From JANMZO01 sp963763135 (GTDB lineage: Bacteria; Actinomycetota; Acidimicrobiia; Acidimicrobiales; JANYDT01): a stretch of 64,000 nucleotides of DNA. Location: the NCBI GenBank assembly GCA_963763135.1, contig CAVXNJ010000003.1, forward strand, positions 310,001-374,000. The letters run 5' to 3'. The notes beneath the pieces were generated by a model, which saw only the letters and a list, made by a program, of their open reading frames with translations, was not told the DNA's origin and ran no database searches. Position numbers and translations under genes: made by a program. Numbering within the stretch: the first letter of the stretch is position 1; every line of letters begins with the position of its first letter. Shown piece by piece: positions 1 through 8,522 of the stretch.

Positions 1-180
1 GGCCTCGCCGATCCCGACGATGCGCTGCGTCCGGTTCTGGCCGTCCTCCTGAAGTTGCGCTCGGTCGTGCGAAGTGAGAAGCGCTTCGACATGAGTGATC
101 TGATCCGCGATGAACTTGCGGCGATCGACATCGAGGTTAGAGACACCCCGGAAGGCGCGGTCTGGGTCCGCAAAGCCTGA
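1..180 (+). CDS. cysS: Cysteinyl-tRNA synthetase, C-terminal fragment (partial)
   Basis: The open frame enters from the left edge and stops at a TGA at 178-180, giving 59 residues. The tail contains SDLIRDELAAIDIEV followed by DTPEGAVW. This matches the last helix and the conserved 'RDxL..GI.VxDTPxGxxW' ending of bacterial cysteinyl-tRNA synthetases, which attach cysteine to tRNA-Cys in the cytoplasm. The catalytic HIGH and KMSKS regions lie outside the window, so the call rests on this terminal signature alone. A MshC-type cysteine ligase relative is a less likely alternative. Confidence 0.7.
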   Translation, partial: GLADPDDALRPVLAVLLKLRSVVRSEKRFDMSDLIRDELAAIDIEVRDTPEGAVWVRKA

Positions 181-238
181 GCCAGCGGGATCGGTGCTAG
201 GCGGCTCTCCGTGGTTCGAGCAACCGTCTGACGCGTGT

Positions 239-1201
239 TCAGCAGGTTCGGGCGTCGAGTACCGGCTGAAGCGACGGGAGCCAGGCCTTTGCGAAGACCT
301 CGCCTGCTGCGGCCGAGAAGTGGGTACCGTCGACGAGGCCGGTGACCGGGTCGAATCCCAGCTTTATCAAGGTGTTGTAGGTATCGCCGTAGAAGATGTT
401 GTCAGTCGCCGAAGCGGTGCCGAGCGACCGGGCGACGTCGTTGACCGCCTTGGTGTCTGCAGGTGCCTTCACGTTGTAGATGTTCGGTGGAATGTCACCG
501 ACGACAAGCTTGATGGTCGGGTAGGTCGTAGCGATATGTTCAACCAGTGCTTTGAGCTTGGCTGGCGCTGCGGCGGCCTTGACGTTCCCGGCCGACAGAT
601 CGTTGGTGCCGATAGTCAGCAGAATCACGTCGGGTTTCGCCGCCGGAATCCACCTATCGATGTTCTGTGCGAGGTTCCCGGGCTTTCCCGTGCTGTCGAT
701 TTTTTCGTCGGGCCCTATGGTGAAACCGCCGTGGCCTTCGCTGTCGGGGTCACCACCTCCGGTCGGGTCCCAATACTGCGATCCGACGAAATCAACCTTG
801 TAACCGAGCGCCTGGAGTTGGCGGAACAGGGGTCCCCGATAGGAATCGGGAAAGGCGGTCAGGGAATCGCCGAGCGGCATCAGCTTCGTCAGACAGGTCT
901 TCTTTGACCCCGATGAGGCCGCCACCGGCTTCGTCGGTGGAGCTGTGGGAATTGTCGGGGTGGTCACGGTGGCAACGTTCGCCGGTTTCGTGGCCGTCGG
1001 CTTCGTCGTCGGTAGCTTGGTGGTCACCGGCTTCTTAGCGGTTGCCTTCTTCACCGTGGTCTTCTTCGCGGGAGCGGTGGCCGCGAATGACGTAGTGCCT
1101 ACCCCGATGATCGAGCACGTGGCGATCGCCGCCAACGCGATGAGCGACGATGCCGTTTCGAAATGCGTGCGGCGCCGCTTCGAATCTTGGAGGTTGAACA
1201 T
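239..1201 (-). CDS. Secreted SGNH/GDSL-type esterase or lipase with Lys/Thr/Pro-rich linker
   Basis: A 320-residue protein. Residues 17-41 form a hydrophobic signal sequence ending near SFAATA. Residues 45-95 are a Lys/Thr/Pro/Ala-rich linker, and a GDSL hydrolase domain follows. The family blocks are visible: GDSLT (catalytic Ser113), GTND (198-201) and DGTHFS (Asp291/His294). SGNH hydrolases cut acyl or acetyl esters, often on polysaccharides. The frame stays open upstream into the neighbouring acyltransferase. I chose the ATG at 1201 because the signal peptide begins directly after it and the upstream residues have no secretion-signal character. The next gene is an acetyltransferase-type enzyme, so acetyl-ester turnover on a glycan is a reasonable inference. 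The substrate is unknown. Confidence 0.85.
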   Translation of the reverse strand: MFNLQDSKRRRTHFETASSLIALAAIATCSIIGVGTTSFAATAPAKKTTVKKATAKKPVTTKLPTTKPTATKPANVATVTTPTIPTAPPTKPVAASSGSKKTCLTKLMPLGDSLTAFPDSYRGPLFRQLQALGYKVDFVGSQYWDPTGGGDPDSEGHGGFTIGPDEKIDSTGKPGNLAQNIDRWIPAAKPDVILLTIGTNDLSAGNVKAAAAPAKLKALVEHIATTYPTIKLVVGDIPPNIYNVKAPADTKAVNDVARSLGTASATDNIFYGDTYNTLIKLGFDPVTGLVDGTHFSAAAGEVFAKAWLPSLQPVLDARTC

Positions 1202-1307
1202 TCGGACTCGCTCGCGTCGGAAGAAAGGGAAAGCAAATAACCTAGTTGACACTCTCGGCGGTCGCCACGGCATGAGCCGAGGTTTACAGGTATTTAGTGC
1301 AGATTGC

Positions 1308-1856
1308 CTACCGGTGGAATCCCGGAGGCATCGTGATGTCTCGAATCGGTTTGGCCGGAACGCCTGCCGCCACCACGCACTCGGGGAGCGATTTGGTGAC
1401 GATGGACCCCGCTGCGACGAGCGTCCCTCGACCGATGGTGACCCCGGGGAGCACGATGCTGTTACGGCCGAGCCATACGTCTTCGCCGATGACAATCGCA
1501 GCAGGGGTATCGGGGGTCATCGCGTCGATGGGATGGGCGTTGTGATCGCCAATCGTGACGCGGGGCCCGATACGGGTATAGGCCCCAATTCGTATTGAAT
1601 CGGCACACGCAATGTCTGATCCGTAGTTCATGAAGACGCCCTCTTCAACTACGAGTTCGCCTGATCCGAACGTCGAGATGATGATCGGTTCATGGCGCCC
1701 ATCGATGAGGACACGATCGTGGAGATACATCGTTCCCTTGTTGAACACCCGCACGGTGCCTAGCAGTCGGACCCGGTTGCCGACCGTCACGCCCTGCCGT
1801 TTGGCGAGTTGGGAACGAGCGACGCCGATCGCTGAAGTCACATGCTGGATGGCCAC
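1308..1856 (-). CDS. Left-handed beta-helix (hexapeptide repeat) acyltransferase
   Basis: A 182-residue cytoplasmic protein. It carries imperfect hexapeptide repeats (for example IRIGAYTRIGPRVTIGD and IVIGEDVWLGRNSIVLPGV) and ends with VAAGVPAKPIRDI, the typical C-terminal loop of the WbbJ/maltose O-acetyltransferase group. His at GDHNAH is the likely catalytic residue. Members transfer acetyl or acyl groups from CoA to sugars or glycans. The GTG start at 1856 is supported by a TACGCT box six bases upstream. The gene is co-oriented with the SGNH esterase, with a gap of about 100 bp. The exact acceptor cannot be read from the sequence. Confidence 0.85.
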   Translation of the reverse strand: MAIQHVTSAIGVARSQLAKRQGVTVGNRVRLLGTVRVFNKGTMYLHDRVLIDGRHEPIIISTFGSGELVVEEGVFMNYGSDIACADSIRIGAYTRIGPRVTIGDHNAHPIDAMTPDTPAAIVIGEDVWLGRNSIVLPGVTIGRGTLVAAGSIVTKSLPECVVAAGVPAKPIRDITMPPGFHR

Positions 1857-1862
1857 GCAGCG

Positions 1863-1868
1863 AGCGTA
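1863..1868 (-). promoter_or_regulatory. TANNNT -10-like box for leaderless acyltransferase mRNA
   Basis: TACGCT on the minus strand ends six bases before the GTG start at 1856, so transcription would begin at or next to the start codon. The same arrangement recurs at 13 other genes in the window. Confidence 0.45.
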
Positions 1869-2007
1869 GTTCGCTCGTCGTGGTGCGCGGTGATCGCAGA
1901 CAGTCGGTGTGATTTAGCGGAACGTCAAATGTTGGTTGCGTTGGATCTCGTCGGGCCGCATTTACCGTCGGGCCGGAGTTACCGTCGGGCGACGCTCTTC
2001 GCCACAG

Positions 2008-5000
2008 TCAGAGTGTTTGTGGGCCTTGCGGTTGTCGTTGTCGTGGGCTTCCTGGTCGTTGTGTCGTCGTGGGCTTCCTGGTCGTTGTCGTCGTGGGCTT
2101 CCTGGTCGTTGTTGTCGTGGGCTTCCTCGTCGTTGTTGTCGTGGGCTTCTTCGTAGACGTGGTGGTTGGTGCCTTTGTGGTGGTGGGTGCCTTTGTGGTG
2201 GTGGGTGCCTTTGTGGTGGTTGGTGCCTTTGTGGTGACCGGCACCTTTGTTGTCGTGGTGGTGCTCAGCGTCGTTATTTGTGTCGATGTGGTGGTCGTCG
2301 ATGTGGTGGTCGTCGATGTGGTGGTCGTCGAGGTAGATGTTGTTGATGTGGTGGTCGTCGAGGTTGAAGTTGTCGTAGATGGCGTTGTGGTCGTGGTTGT
2401 GGTCGTGGTGGTGGTGTTGGCAACGAACGGTTGGCGAGCGATGGTTACGACGGGTGGCATCGTCACTATTGCGGTTGTCGGCGGAGCGCAGCCCACGGTG
2501 GTTGACGGAGCCGCAGGCGTTATCGTCGCGACCTCCTTGACGGTCGGGATGGTTGTCGAGGTCGCCGTTGTTGAAGGAGTGGTTGATGAGGGAGTGGTTG
2601 TTGTCGATGCGGCGGTTGGCGTCGTTGTTGTTGTCGTTGTCGTTGTTGTCGAAGGTGCGGTGGTGCTGGGCGAGCTGCCGGCAGTCGTCGCGGGAATCGA
2701 GGGTCCCGAGGGGACTCCGGTCGTGGCGGTCGTGGCGGTTGTTGTGGGGATCGTCGTCGCTATGGTGGTCGCCGCCGATGTGGAAGGGGGAGTGGTTGGC
2801 GAAGTCGTGCTTGTCGAAGTCGTGCTTGTCGAAGTTGTGCTTGTCGAAGTTGTGCTTGTCGACGGAGCGGTCCTCAACGTCGGTTGGGTGCACACCGGTG
2901 CGGCGGGAGCCGGACTCAACTCGACTACGGCAATCGAATACGGAGCAAGCTTCACCGGAACCGTGGCACTCACGAGTGGCTGAGCCGAATGTGCGGTGAA
3001 GTTGGCTGTCGATGATCCGTCGTAACTGAACGTCCGGTACGAGGCCAGCGCGCCGCAGTTTCCGACGGAGATCTTCGCGTCCATTGAAGCGGTTTGGCTG
3101 AGGTTCAGAGCCACGACGACGACGTTTCCGGCGGGCGTCTTCGACGCAAACGTGGAAAGGCGATCAGTTGCCGAACCCGGATCCGACGTCGACGCCACGC
3201 TCGTATCGCCGAACGTGCTTCCCCGTCCGTCGTAATTACGGAAGGCCCGAAACGCCATGGCGGTCGGAGTGTCGTTCGCCGGGAAGGTCCAGTAATACGC
3301 CGAGCTGACACCGCCGCGTCCGAACTGGCCGAGCGTCTCAGCGGTGGCGAGCGCCCCTGACATGTGGGATTCGCCGCCGAAACTCCACTCGCCGATCGAG
3401 ATTCCGGTGCCGGGATACGACGAGTTGATCCAGCCTCGGAGGCGGTTCAGAAGATCGATGTTCGGGGTCTCGGTCCACTTGATCCACGATTCGTCTGCGT
3501 ACGTAGGATCCCAGATCGATCGGGTTGCCCGAATACGAAGGGCAGCAGTGGACGGTGAGATGTTCGGGCTGTAGACGCCGTCGGCCTGCGGATAGAAGTG
3601 CACATCGAGGAGGTCGATCGACTTCACGCCGTCTCGAGCGTCAGCCGCTTTGAGAGTTCGTAGGTACGCCGGTATAAGCGCTTCGCCACCTTGGGGCCCG
3701 TTGCGATCGGGAGCGTTCTGGGGCCACCCGGGAGTGGCGACGTCGGCGGCTGAGTACAGATAGCCGAGGACTCCCCATGACGCGAGCCCGGCGATCCGCG
3801 TCGTGGGTGAAGCGGCGCGAATCGCCCGTGTTGTGGCGATGGTCCGGTCGATCAGTTCGGTGAATCCCAATGGCGTTGAGCGAATATCGCGATGGGTGCT
3901 GTTCCAGAGATCGGGCTCGTTGTCGAGAATGACTTCGTCGACCGAGCCCCCGATTGAAGCGGCATGCGCGCTTACCATCTGGGCGTAGCGCCCGATGGTG
4001 GCCGCATCAACCGCCGTACTAGTGAGCTTCGGATCACCTCCGGGGAGTTTGGTCGACCAATCCGGAGCAACGCCATTACCGGCGTCGGGTCGCCATGGAT
4101 CGAACGATGCCTGATCCGGCGTGAGGCTTTTCGGGAACCCACTCGAGGTGGTGTCCTTCGCGACCCAGCCGATCATCGGCAGCGTCATGGCGGAGCCCAT
4201 GCCGGCCGCCTTGTTCTCGTTCATGATTTCGGTCCATGCCCGGTCGGCCCCGATGTTCTCGAAATACCAGTCCTGGGCCGTGTTCCAGGCGTTTCCGAGG
4301 TCGTAGTTGAGACGGGTGGTCGGGTTGCCGCCGAGCCGACGTGACGTGGCTCCGAGCGAGAACGGCGCAGTGTCGTTCGCCCGTTGGCCGTCGAACGCGA
4401 TGCCGTAGATGCGGGGATCGATCGGACGGTTGGCGACGGCACAGTCGACGTTCGACGTCTTCGTGAGGTTGGTCAGCGCCGTGGCCGGTAGCCCGAAGCG
4501 TGCCGCACTGGTGATTCCACCGACGAACTCGATCTGGTCGAGGACGATGTTCGTCGGCGTGGGCAGGTCGCCCTGACCGACGAAGATGATGCGGTCGAAA
4601 TCGGAGACGGGCTGCAACGTGGCCAACGGGAACTCCGCCTGGCGCCATCCGTTGGCATCCGGTGCGAATCCGGAGAAGTCGAGAGGTGCCACGGTCCCGG
4701 CGCCAAACGCGTTTTCCAGTTTGATGAACACGCCGTTCGTGACCGCTGTCTGCGGAACCTTCACCTTGAAACGCATGGCCCCGTACAGGCCGATGGGTCC
4801 CGCCGGGTGCGCGATGATCCAACCACTCCATCCGCCGAGGTCAACGGTGGCGGGTTGTCCCGGACCGAGGGTGCGTGTCGTCCAACCCCAGTCCTGGAAC
4901 CCATCGCCCAGACCGTTGTTGTAGACAGTCAGGGTCGACGGAGCGGCCGTCTGGGCGTCGACGAAGCGAACCCCGAACGTGACCGTGGCGAGGAGCATCG

Positions 5001-5061
5001 CCACAACGGCGACCACCCCGAGCCGGAGATTGTGGCGCGCTCGTGCAAGAGTCGATTCCAT
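2008..5061 (-). CDS. Secreted glycoside hydrolase family 44-like enzyme with long threonine-rich tail
   Basis: A 1017-residue exported protein. Residues 12-37 are a signal peptide ending near VDAQ. Residues 42-185 form a beta-sandwich that looks like a carbohydrate-binding module, and 205-650 are a GH44-type (endoglucanase/mannanase/xyloglucanase) TIM barrel. The acid/base candidate is Glu382 in LDNEPDLW and the nucleophile candidate is Glu558 in SIGEWSF. A small beta domain follows to about residue 705. The last 300 or so residues are Thr/Ser/Pro repeats ending in TTTRKP units, a mucin-like spacer with a basic end. The ATG at 5061 was chosen because it begins the signal peptide; a further ATG at 5160 adds a non-signal extension. 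With the cellulose-binding pilin-like proteins nearby, it suggests plant or algal polysaccharide degradation at the cell surface. Confidence 0.85.
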   Translation of the reverse strand: MESTLARARHNLRLGVVAVVAMLLATVTFGVRFVDAQTAAPSTLTVYNNGLGDGFQDWGWTTRTLGPGQPATVDLGGWSGWIIAHPAGPIGLYGAMRFKVKVPQTAVTNGVFIKLENAFGAGTVAPLDFSGFAPDANGWRQAEFPLATLQPVSDFDRIIFVGQGDLPTPTNIVLDQIEFVGGITSAARFGLPATALTNLTKTSNVDCAVANRPIDPRIYGIAFDGQRANDTAPFSLGATSRRLGGNPTTRLNYDLGNAWNTAQDWYFENIGADRAWTEIMNENKAAGMGSAMTLPMIGWVAKDTTSSGFPKSLTPDQASFDPWRPDAGNGVAPDWSTKLPGGDPKLTSTAVDAATIGRYAQMVSAHAASIGGSVDEVILDNEPDLWNSTHRDIRSTPLGFTELIDRTIATTRAIRAASPTTRIAGLASWGVLGYLYSAADVATPGWPQNAPDRNGPQGGEALIPAYLRTLKAADARDGVKSIDLLDVHFYPQADGVYSPNISPSTAALRIRATRSIWDPTYADESWIKWTETPNIDLLNRLRGWINSSYPGTGISIGEWSFGGESHMSGALATAETLGQFGRGGVSSAYYWTFPANDTPTAMAFRAFRNYDGRGSTFGDTSVASTSDPGSATDRLSTFASKTPAGNVVVVALNLSQTASMDAKISVGNCGALASYRTFSYDGSSTANFTAHSAQPLVSATVPVKLAPYSIAVVELSPAPAAPVCTQPTLRTAPSTSTTSTSTTSTSTTSTSTTSPTTPPSTSAATTIATTIPTTTATTATTGVPSGPSIPATTAGSSPSTTAPSTTTTTTTTTTPTAASTTTTPSSTTPSTTATSTTIPTVKEVATITPAAPSTTVGCAPPTTAIVTMPPVVTIARQPFVANTTTTTTTTTTTPSTTTSTSTTTTSTTSTSTTTTSTTTTSTTTTSTQITTLSTTTTTKVPVTTKAPTTTKAPTTTKAPTTTKAPTTTSTKKPTTTTTRKPTTTTTRKPTTTTTRKPTTTQRPGSPRQRQPQGPQTL
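2030..2960 (-). repeat. Low-complexity Thr-codon tract (ACN-rich) encoding the GH44 tail
   Basis: Short tandem units of ACG/ACC/ACA codons dominate this stretch, with sub-blocks encoding TTTKAP (near 2160-2240) and TTTRKP (near 2060-2150). It lies wholly inside the GH44 gene. On the other strand it reads as long poly-valine frames, which are artefacts. Such tracts are prone to slippage, so tail length may vary between strains. Confidence 0.8.
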
Positions 5062-5399
5062 ACGGCTTCCGTTCACTTTCTGGCCGGTCGAGACGTTGGG
5101 CGATCGAGACCACGCCGGTAGTTCGCTGGCCGAGTGTAGACGACTCCCCAGGGTGATCAACGGGGAAACCGCAACTACGGAGAGAACGTTTCGCTACAGT
5201 TCGGAAACAACGTGAAACCCTTATCAGCACTGGGTTCTGGGGCGAACTCGACCACGAAATCAACTCTGCAATCCATGCAGTTTTGACTGGTTCGGAGGGC
5301 AGCGAAACGCCAGGAGCGCGCGGCGGAAGCTGACCTGGGTAGGGCCCAAGTGAGGTGTCGGCAAGGTCGCGTGGCGGGGCTTGCGCAGATACAGCGAAG
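5062..5399. other. Intergenic stretch upstream of the GH44 gene, no gene seen
   Basis: No convincing coding frame, RNA gene or repeat is visible here. It presumably holds the promoter of the GH44 gene and the left edge of the repeat array. Fragments resembling the array's GC-rich core begin near 5345. Confidence 0.5.
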
Positions 5400-5915
5400 C
5401 GGAGGCGGGGTCGAACATTCACGCCGACAAGGGAGTCGGAAGGGGGCCGCCGGCGAATGCGGAGAGAGCGAACGAGCGCCAGCGAGGGAGTGAGCGCAGC
5501 GTTGAGACCGAGTGAGCGGCCACAGCGTAGGGTGCCGAAGCGAAGTGGAGGCGGGGCCCTACGCTGTGCAACGGAGGCGGGGTCGAACATTCACGCCGAC
5601 AAGGGAGTCGGAAGGGGCCGCCGGCGAATGCGGAGAGAGCGAACGAGCGCCAGCGAGGGAGTGAGCGCAGCGTTGAGACCGAGTGAGCGGCCAGAGCGTA
5701 GGGTGCCGAAGCGAAGTGGAGGCGGGGCCCTACGCTGTGCAACGGAGGCGGGGTCGAACATTTACGCCGACAAGGGAGTCGGAAGGGGCCGCCGGCGAAT
5801 GCGGAGAGAGCGAACGAGCGCCAGCGAGGGAGTGAGCGCAGCCTTGAGACCGAGTGAGCGGCCACAGCGTAGGGTGCCGAAAGGAAGTGGAGGCGGGGCC
5901 CTACGCAATGCAATA
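5400..5915. repeat. Three tandem copies of a 171-bp GC-rich repeat with internal hairpin
   Basis: The marker TCGAACATT(C/T)ACGCC recurs at 5411, 5583 and 5754, giving spacings of 172 and 171 bp. Copies are almost identical; the third is truncated at its right end just before the tRNA gene. Each unit contains a 12-bp perfect inverted repeat (CACAGCGTAGGG and CCCTACGCTGTG) around a loop containing the GAAGCGAAG core. A related family with a different stem occurs at 41247-41767. Open frames crossing the array have no protein-like features. There are no unique spacers, so this is not a CRISPR array. Confidence 0.85.
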
Positions 5916-5917
5916 CG

Positions 5918-5990
5918 TGGAGGTTAGGGGATTCGAACCCCTGGCCTCTTCCATGCCATGGAAGCGCTCTACCAACTGAGCTAAACCCCC
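5918..5990 (-). tRNA. tRNA-Ala, anticodon GGC
   Basis: The minus strand folds into a complete 73-nt cloverleaf. The acceptor stem GGGGGTT pairs with AACCTCC and includes the alanine-identity G3:U70 pair. The D-arm contains AGCTCAGTTGGTAGAGC, the anticodon loop is ATGGCAT (anticodon GGC, reading GCC/GCU), and the T-arm has GGTTCGAATCC. The discriminator base is A and CCA is not encoded. The gene lies directly next to the third repeat copy, which ends within a few bases of its 3' end. Confidence 0.97.
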
Positions 5991-6091
5991 GAATTGCGTT
6001 GCAAAACCTAGCAGAGCAAAACATGCCCCATGCGCGTTTTGGACGGAATCTTGTGCAGACCGGTTCCTCGAACCTGCACCACCGTTGGAAA

Positions 6092-7099
6092 CTACGGCGC
6101 GGTTTGGTCTGAATCCTGTGATGTCGTGTCGGTCTTCGTAGCGTCTGGAAGCACGGTGAGGATCTCGACGCCGTCGTCGGTCACGAGAACGGTGTGCTCC
6201 CACTGCGCGGTGCGAGCCAGGTCTTTGGTGACAACGGTCCAGTCGTCGTCCCACATGTCGTAGTCCCAGCTGCCTGACATGGTGATCATCGGCTCGACCG
6301 TGAACGTCATGCCGGGCAACATGATGTGGTTCGCGTGGCGGTCGTAGTAGTGCGGAATGTTGGGCTTCATGTGGAAGGCCTCACCGATACCGTGGCCGAT
6401 GAAGGCCCGCACGACGCCGTAGCCGAACTTCTTTGCGTGCGTCTCGATGGCTTTGCCGATCACGTTGACCGGAAGGCCAGGCTTGATCGCAGCGATGCCG
6501 AGTTCCATGCATTCCTTGGTGATCTGCACGAGTCGACGCGACTGTTCGTCGACGTTGCCGACTTCGAACATCACCGAGTGATCGCCGTGGACGCCATTCA
6601 GGAAGATGGTCACATCGACGTTCATGATGTCGCCGTCTTGTAACGGGCGGTCATCGGGGATGCCGTGGCAGATCACTTCGTTGATCGACGTGCAGACCGA
6701 CTTTGGAAAACCGCCGTAGGTCACGGTGCTCGGATAGCCGCCCAGGTCGATGTAGGCCTGGTGCGTGATCGCGTCGATCTCGTCGGTCGTGATGCCCGGC
6801 TTCACATGCGGACGCACGATCTCGATCACCTGAGCCGCCGCCCGACAGGCTTCGCGCATCCTCTGGATGGTCTCGGGGCTCTTGATGATCGGATAGTTCG
6901 CGTGCTTCGGCTTGCCCTTGTTGTCGACGTAGTCGGGGCGCACGATATTTGCGGGAACCGGGCGAATGGGGGAGATGTGGCCCGGGGTAACGGTCGGGAC
7001 CTTCATCGACGGGCCGGAGTCTTTGTGGCAACGTTTGAACTTCTTGCCACTGCCGCACCAACACGGGTCGTTGGATTTCGGGAGAGTGAGCGTTTCCAC
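6092..7099 (-). CDS. map: Type I methionine aminopeptidase with N-terminal SEC-C zinc motif
   Basis: A 335-residue cytoplasmic metalloprotease that removes the initiator methionine from new proteins. Residues 12-25 form a SEC-C zinc motif (DPCWCGSGKKFKRCH), as in actinobacterial MAP1c enzymes. The pita-bread domain follows. Metal ligands are visible: the two Asp residues in VDVTIFLNGVHGDH, His in IGHGIGEAFH, Glu in FTVEPMI and Glu in AQWEHTV. The frame is open to 7210. The GTG at 7099 is preferred because it sits just before the SEC-C motif and has a TATCCT box seven bases upstream. The C-terminal 25 residues are Asp/Thr-rich and poorly conserved. Confidence 0.92.
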   Translation of the reverse strand: METLTLPKSNDPCWCGSGKKFKRCHKDSGPSMKVPTVTPGHISPIRPVPANIVRPDYVDNKGKPKHANYPIIKSPETIQRMREACRAAAQVIEIVRPHVKPGITTDEIDAITHQAYIDLGGYPSTVTYGGFPKSVCTSINEVICHGIPDDRPLQDGDIMNVDVTIFLNGVHGDHSVMFEVGNVDEQSRRLVQITKECMELGIAAIKPGLPVNVIGKAIETHAKKFGYGVVRAFIGHGIGEAFHMKPNIPHYYDRHANHIMLPGMTFTVEPMITMSGSWDYDMWDDDWTVVTKDLARTAQWEHTVLVTDDGVEILTVLPDATKTDTTSQDSDQTAP

Positions 7100-7106
7100 A
7101 GGTTCA

Positions 7107-7112
7107 AGGATA
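7107..7112 (-). promoter_or_regulatory. TANNNT box for leaderless map mRNA
   Basis: TATCCT on the minus strand ends seven bases before the GTG at 7099. It supports that start over the upstream in-frame codon at 7210. Confidence 0.5.
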
Positions 7113-7251
7113 CCGGCAACCAGCCACAACCGACGCGTGCCGTTCGACCATTGGTCGGCAGCGAACTGCGGCGTTATCGGCCACCCGACCGGATTGTGGT
7201 CACCCAACATCTCTGTGGGCGTTCAGCACGCCGTCGGGTGACCCGGAACAT

Positions 7252-7341
7252 GCTCGTTGACCCGGATTCCGCTCGTTGACCCGGATTCCGCTCGTTGACC
7301 CGGATTCCGCTCGTTGACCCGGATTCCGCTCGCTGCCCGGA
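7252..7341. repeat. Four perfect 19-bp tandem repeats plus a partial fifth
   Basis: The unit GCTCGTTGACCCGGATTCC is repeated exactly at 7252, 7271, 7290 and 7309, and a degraded copy runs from 7328 to 7341. A further degenerate half-copy (GGGTGACCCGGAACAT) precedes the array. It lies in the 256-bp gap between the rfbB stop and the map start, both on the minus strand. It could be a protein-binding array or a slippage product. Confidence 0.9.
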
Positions 7342-7355
7342 ACGGGTGAGTGGAG

Positions 7356-8357
7356 CTAACGGCCGAGAACTCGATACTTTGCTTCGGTGGCTTCCTTCTG
7401 CGGGCGCCACCAGGCCTCGTTGGCCTGGTACCAGGCGACGGTGTCGGCGAGCCCGGTTTCGAAATCGGTGAAGCGGGGGGACCAGCCGAGTTCGGTCCGC
7501 AACTTCGTCGAATCGATGGCATAGCGCATGTCGTGGCCGGGTCGGTCGCTCACGTGGTCGTAGGCGTCGGAAGGACGGCCGAGGGTGGCCAGCACCATCT
7601 CCACGACGGTCTTGTTGTCCTTTTCACCATCGGCACCAACGAGGTAGGTCTCGCCGATCAGGCCCTTCTCGGCAATCAGAAGTACTGCCGAAGAATGGTC
7701 TTCGGTGTGGATCCAGTCACGCACGTTCTCCCCCTTGCCGTACAACTTCGGCCGGTTGCCCCACAACACTTCGGTGATGGTGCGAGGGATGAACTTCTCG
7801 ACATGCTGGTAGGGGCCGTAGTTATTTGAGCAGTTGCTGATCGTCGCTTGCACCCCGAATGAACGCACCCATGCTCGAACCAGGAGATCGGAGCTGGCCT
7901 TCGAGGCGGAATACGGGCTCGAAGGATTGTACGGAGTGGACTCCTGGAAGCGGGCGGGGTCGTCGAGTTCGAGGTCGCCGTACACCTCGTCGGTCGAGAT
8001 GTGGTGGAAGCGACGCCCGTGTTTGCGAACGGCCTCAAGCAACCGAAACGTACCGATGATGTTGGTTTCGATGAACGGGTACGGGTTGTGGAGCGAATTG
8101 TCGTTGTGGGACTCGGCGGCAAAGTGAACGACAAGGTCGTTGACGCCGACGAGTTCATCGACGACGGCCTCGTCGCAGATCGAGCCGGCGACGAATTTGA
8201 AACGTTCGTTCTCGGCCGGGAGGTTCGCTCGGTTGCCGGCATAGGTGAGCGCGTCGAGCACGGTAATCGTGGCCTCGGGGCGCTCCCGGAGCACGTAGTG
8301 AACGAAGTTGGAGCCGATGAAGCCGGCACCCCCGGTGACGAGTATCCGCGTGGTCAT
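7356..8357 (-). CDS. rfbB: dTDP-glucose 4,6-dehydratase
   Basis: A 333-residue short-chain dehydrogenase/reductase of the extended NAD-dependent type, converting dTDP-glucose to dTDP-4-keto-6-deoxyglucose for deoxysugar (for example rhamnose) synthesis. The Rossmann motif GGAGFIGS is at residues 9-16, the STDEVYGD active-site segment at 121-128, and the YSASK catalytic pair Tyr149/Lys153. Length is normal for RfbB/RmlB. I used the ATG at 8357, two codons inside a GTG, because a TAGTCT box ends six bases upstream of it. No rfbA, rfbC or rfbD is present in the window, so the partner genes must lie elsewhere. Confidence 0.92.
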   Translation of the reverse strand: MTTRILVTGGAGFIGSNFVHYVLRERPEATITVLDALTYAGNRANLPAENERFKFVAGSICDEAVVDELVGVNDLVVHFAAESHNDNSLHNPYPFIETNIIGTFRLLEAVRKHGRRFHHISTDEVYGDLELDDPARFQESTPYNPSSPYSASKASSDLLVRAWVRSFGVQATISNCSNNYGPYQHVEKFIPRTITEVLWGNRPKLYGKGENVRDWIHTEDHSSAVLLIAEKGLIGETYLVGADGEKDNKTVVEMVLATLGRPSDAYDHVSDRPGHDMRYAIDSTKLRTELGWSPRFTDFETGLADTVAWYQANEAWWRPQKEATEAKYRVLGR

Positions 8358-8363
8358 GAACAC

Positions 8364-8369
8364 AGACTA
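8364..8369 (-). promoter_or_regulatory. TANNNT box for rfbB
   Basis: TAGTCT on the minus strand ends six bases before the ATG at 8357 and abuts the alternative GTG at 8363. Confidence 0.45.
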
Positions 8370-8509
8370 CGAAACCCCCGGCTCGGAGAACGCGATGTGC
8401 CCGTCGACCCGCCCGGGCAACCGCCCAGCGACGCCCGAGCGGCCGGCCCGAACGCTGTCGAACCGATCGGGGAGACGGCAAAGGCACCGGGCGGGGTGGG
8501 GCTCGCCAG

Positions 8510-8515
8510 TAACCT
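8510..8515 (+). promoter_or_regulatory. TANNNT box for leuS
   Basis: TAACCT ends seven bases before the ATG at 8523. It supports that start and hence the reading that the first frameshift lies downstream of it. Confidence 0.45.
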
Positions 8516-8522
8516 GGGAACC

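Noticed and set aside
2069..2983. Long plus-strand frame rich in valine
   Set aside because: It is the complement of the Thr-codon repeats of the GH44 tail; its composition follows directly from (ACN)n on the other strand and it has no conserved motif.
5355..5927. Arg-rich frames on both strands across the repeat array
   Set aside because: The peptide repeats exactly with the 171-bp DNA unit, has no ribosome site and no protein family features.
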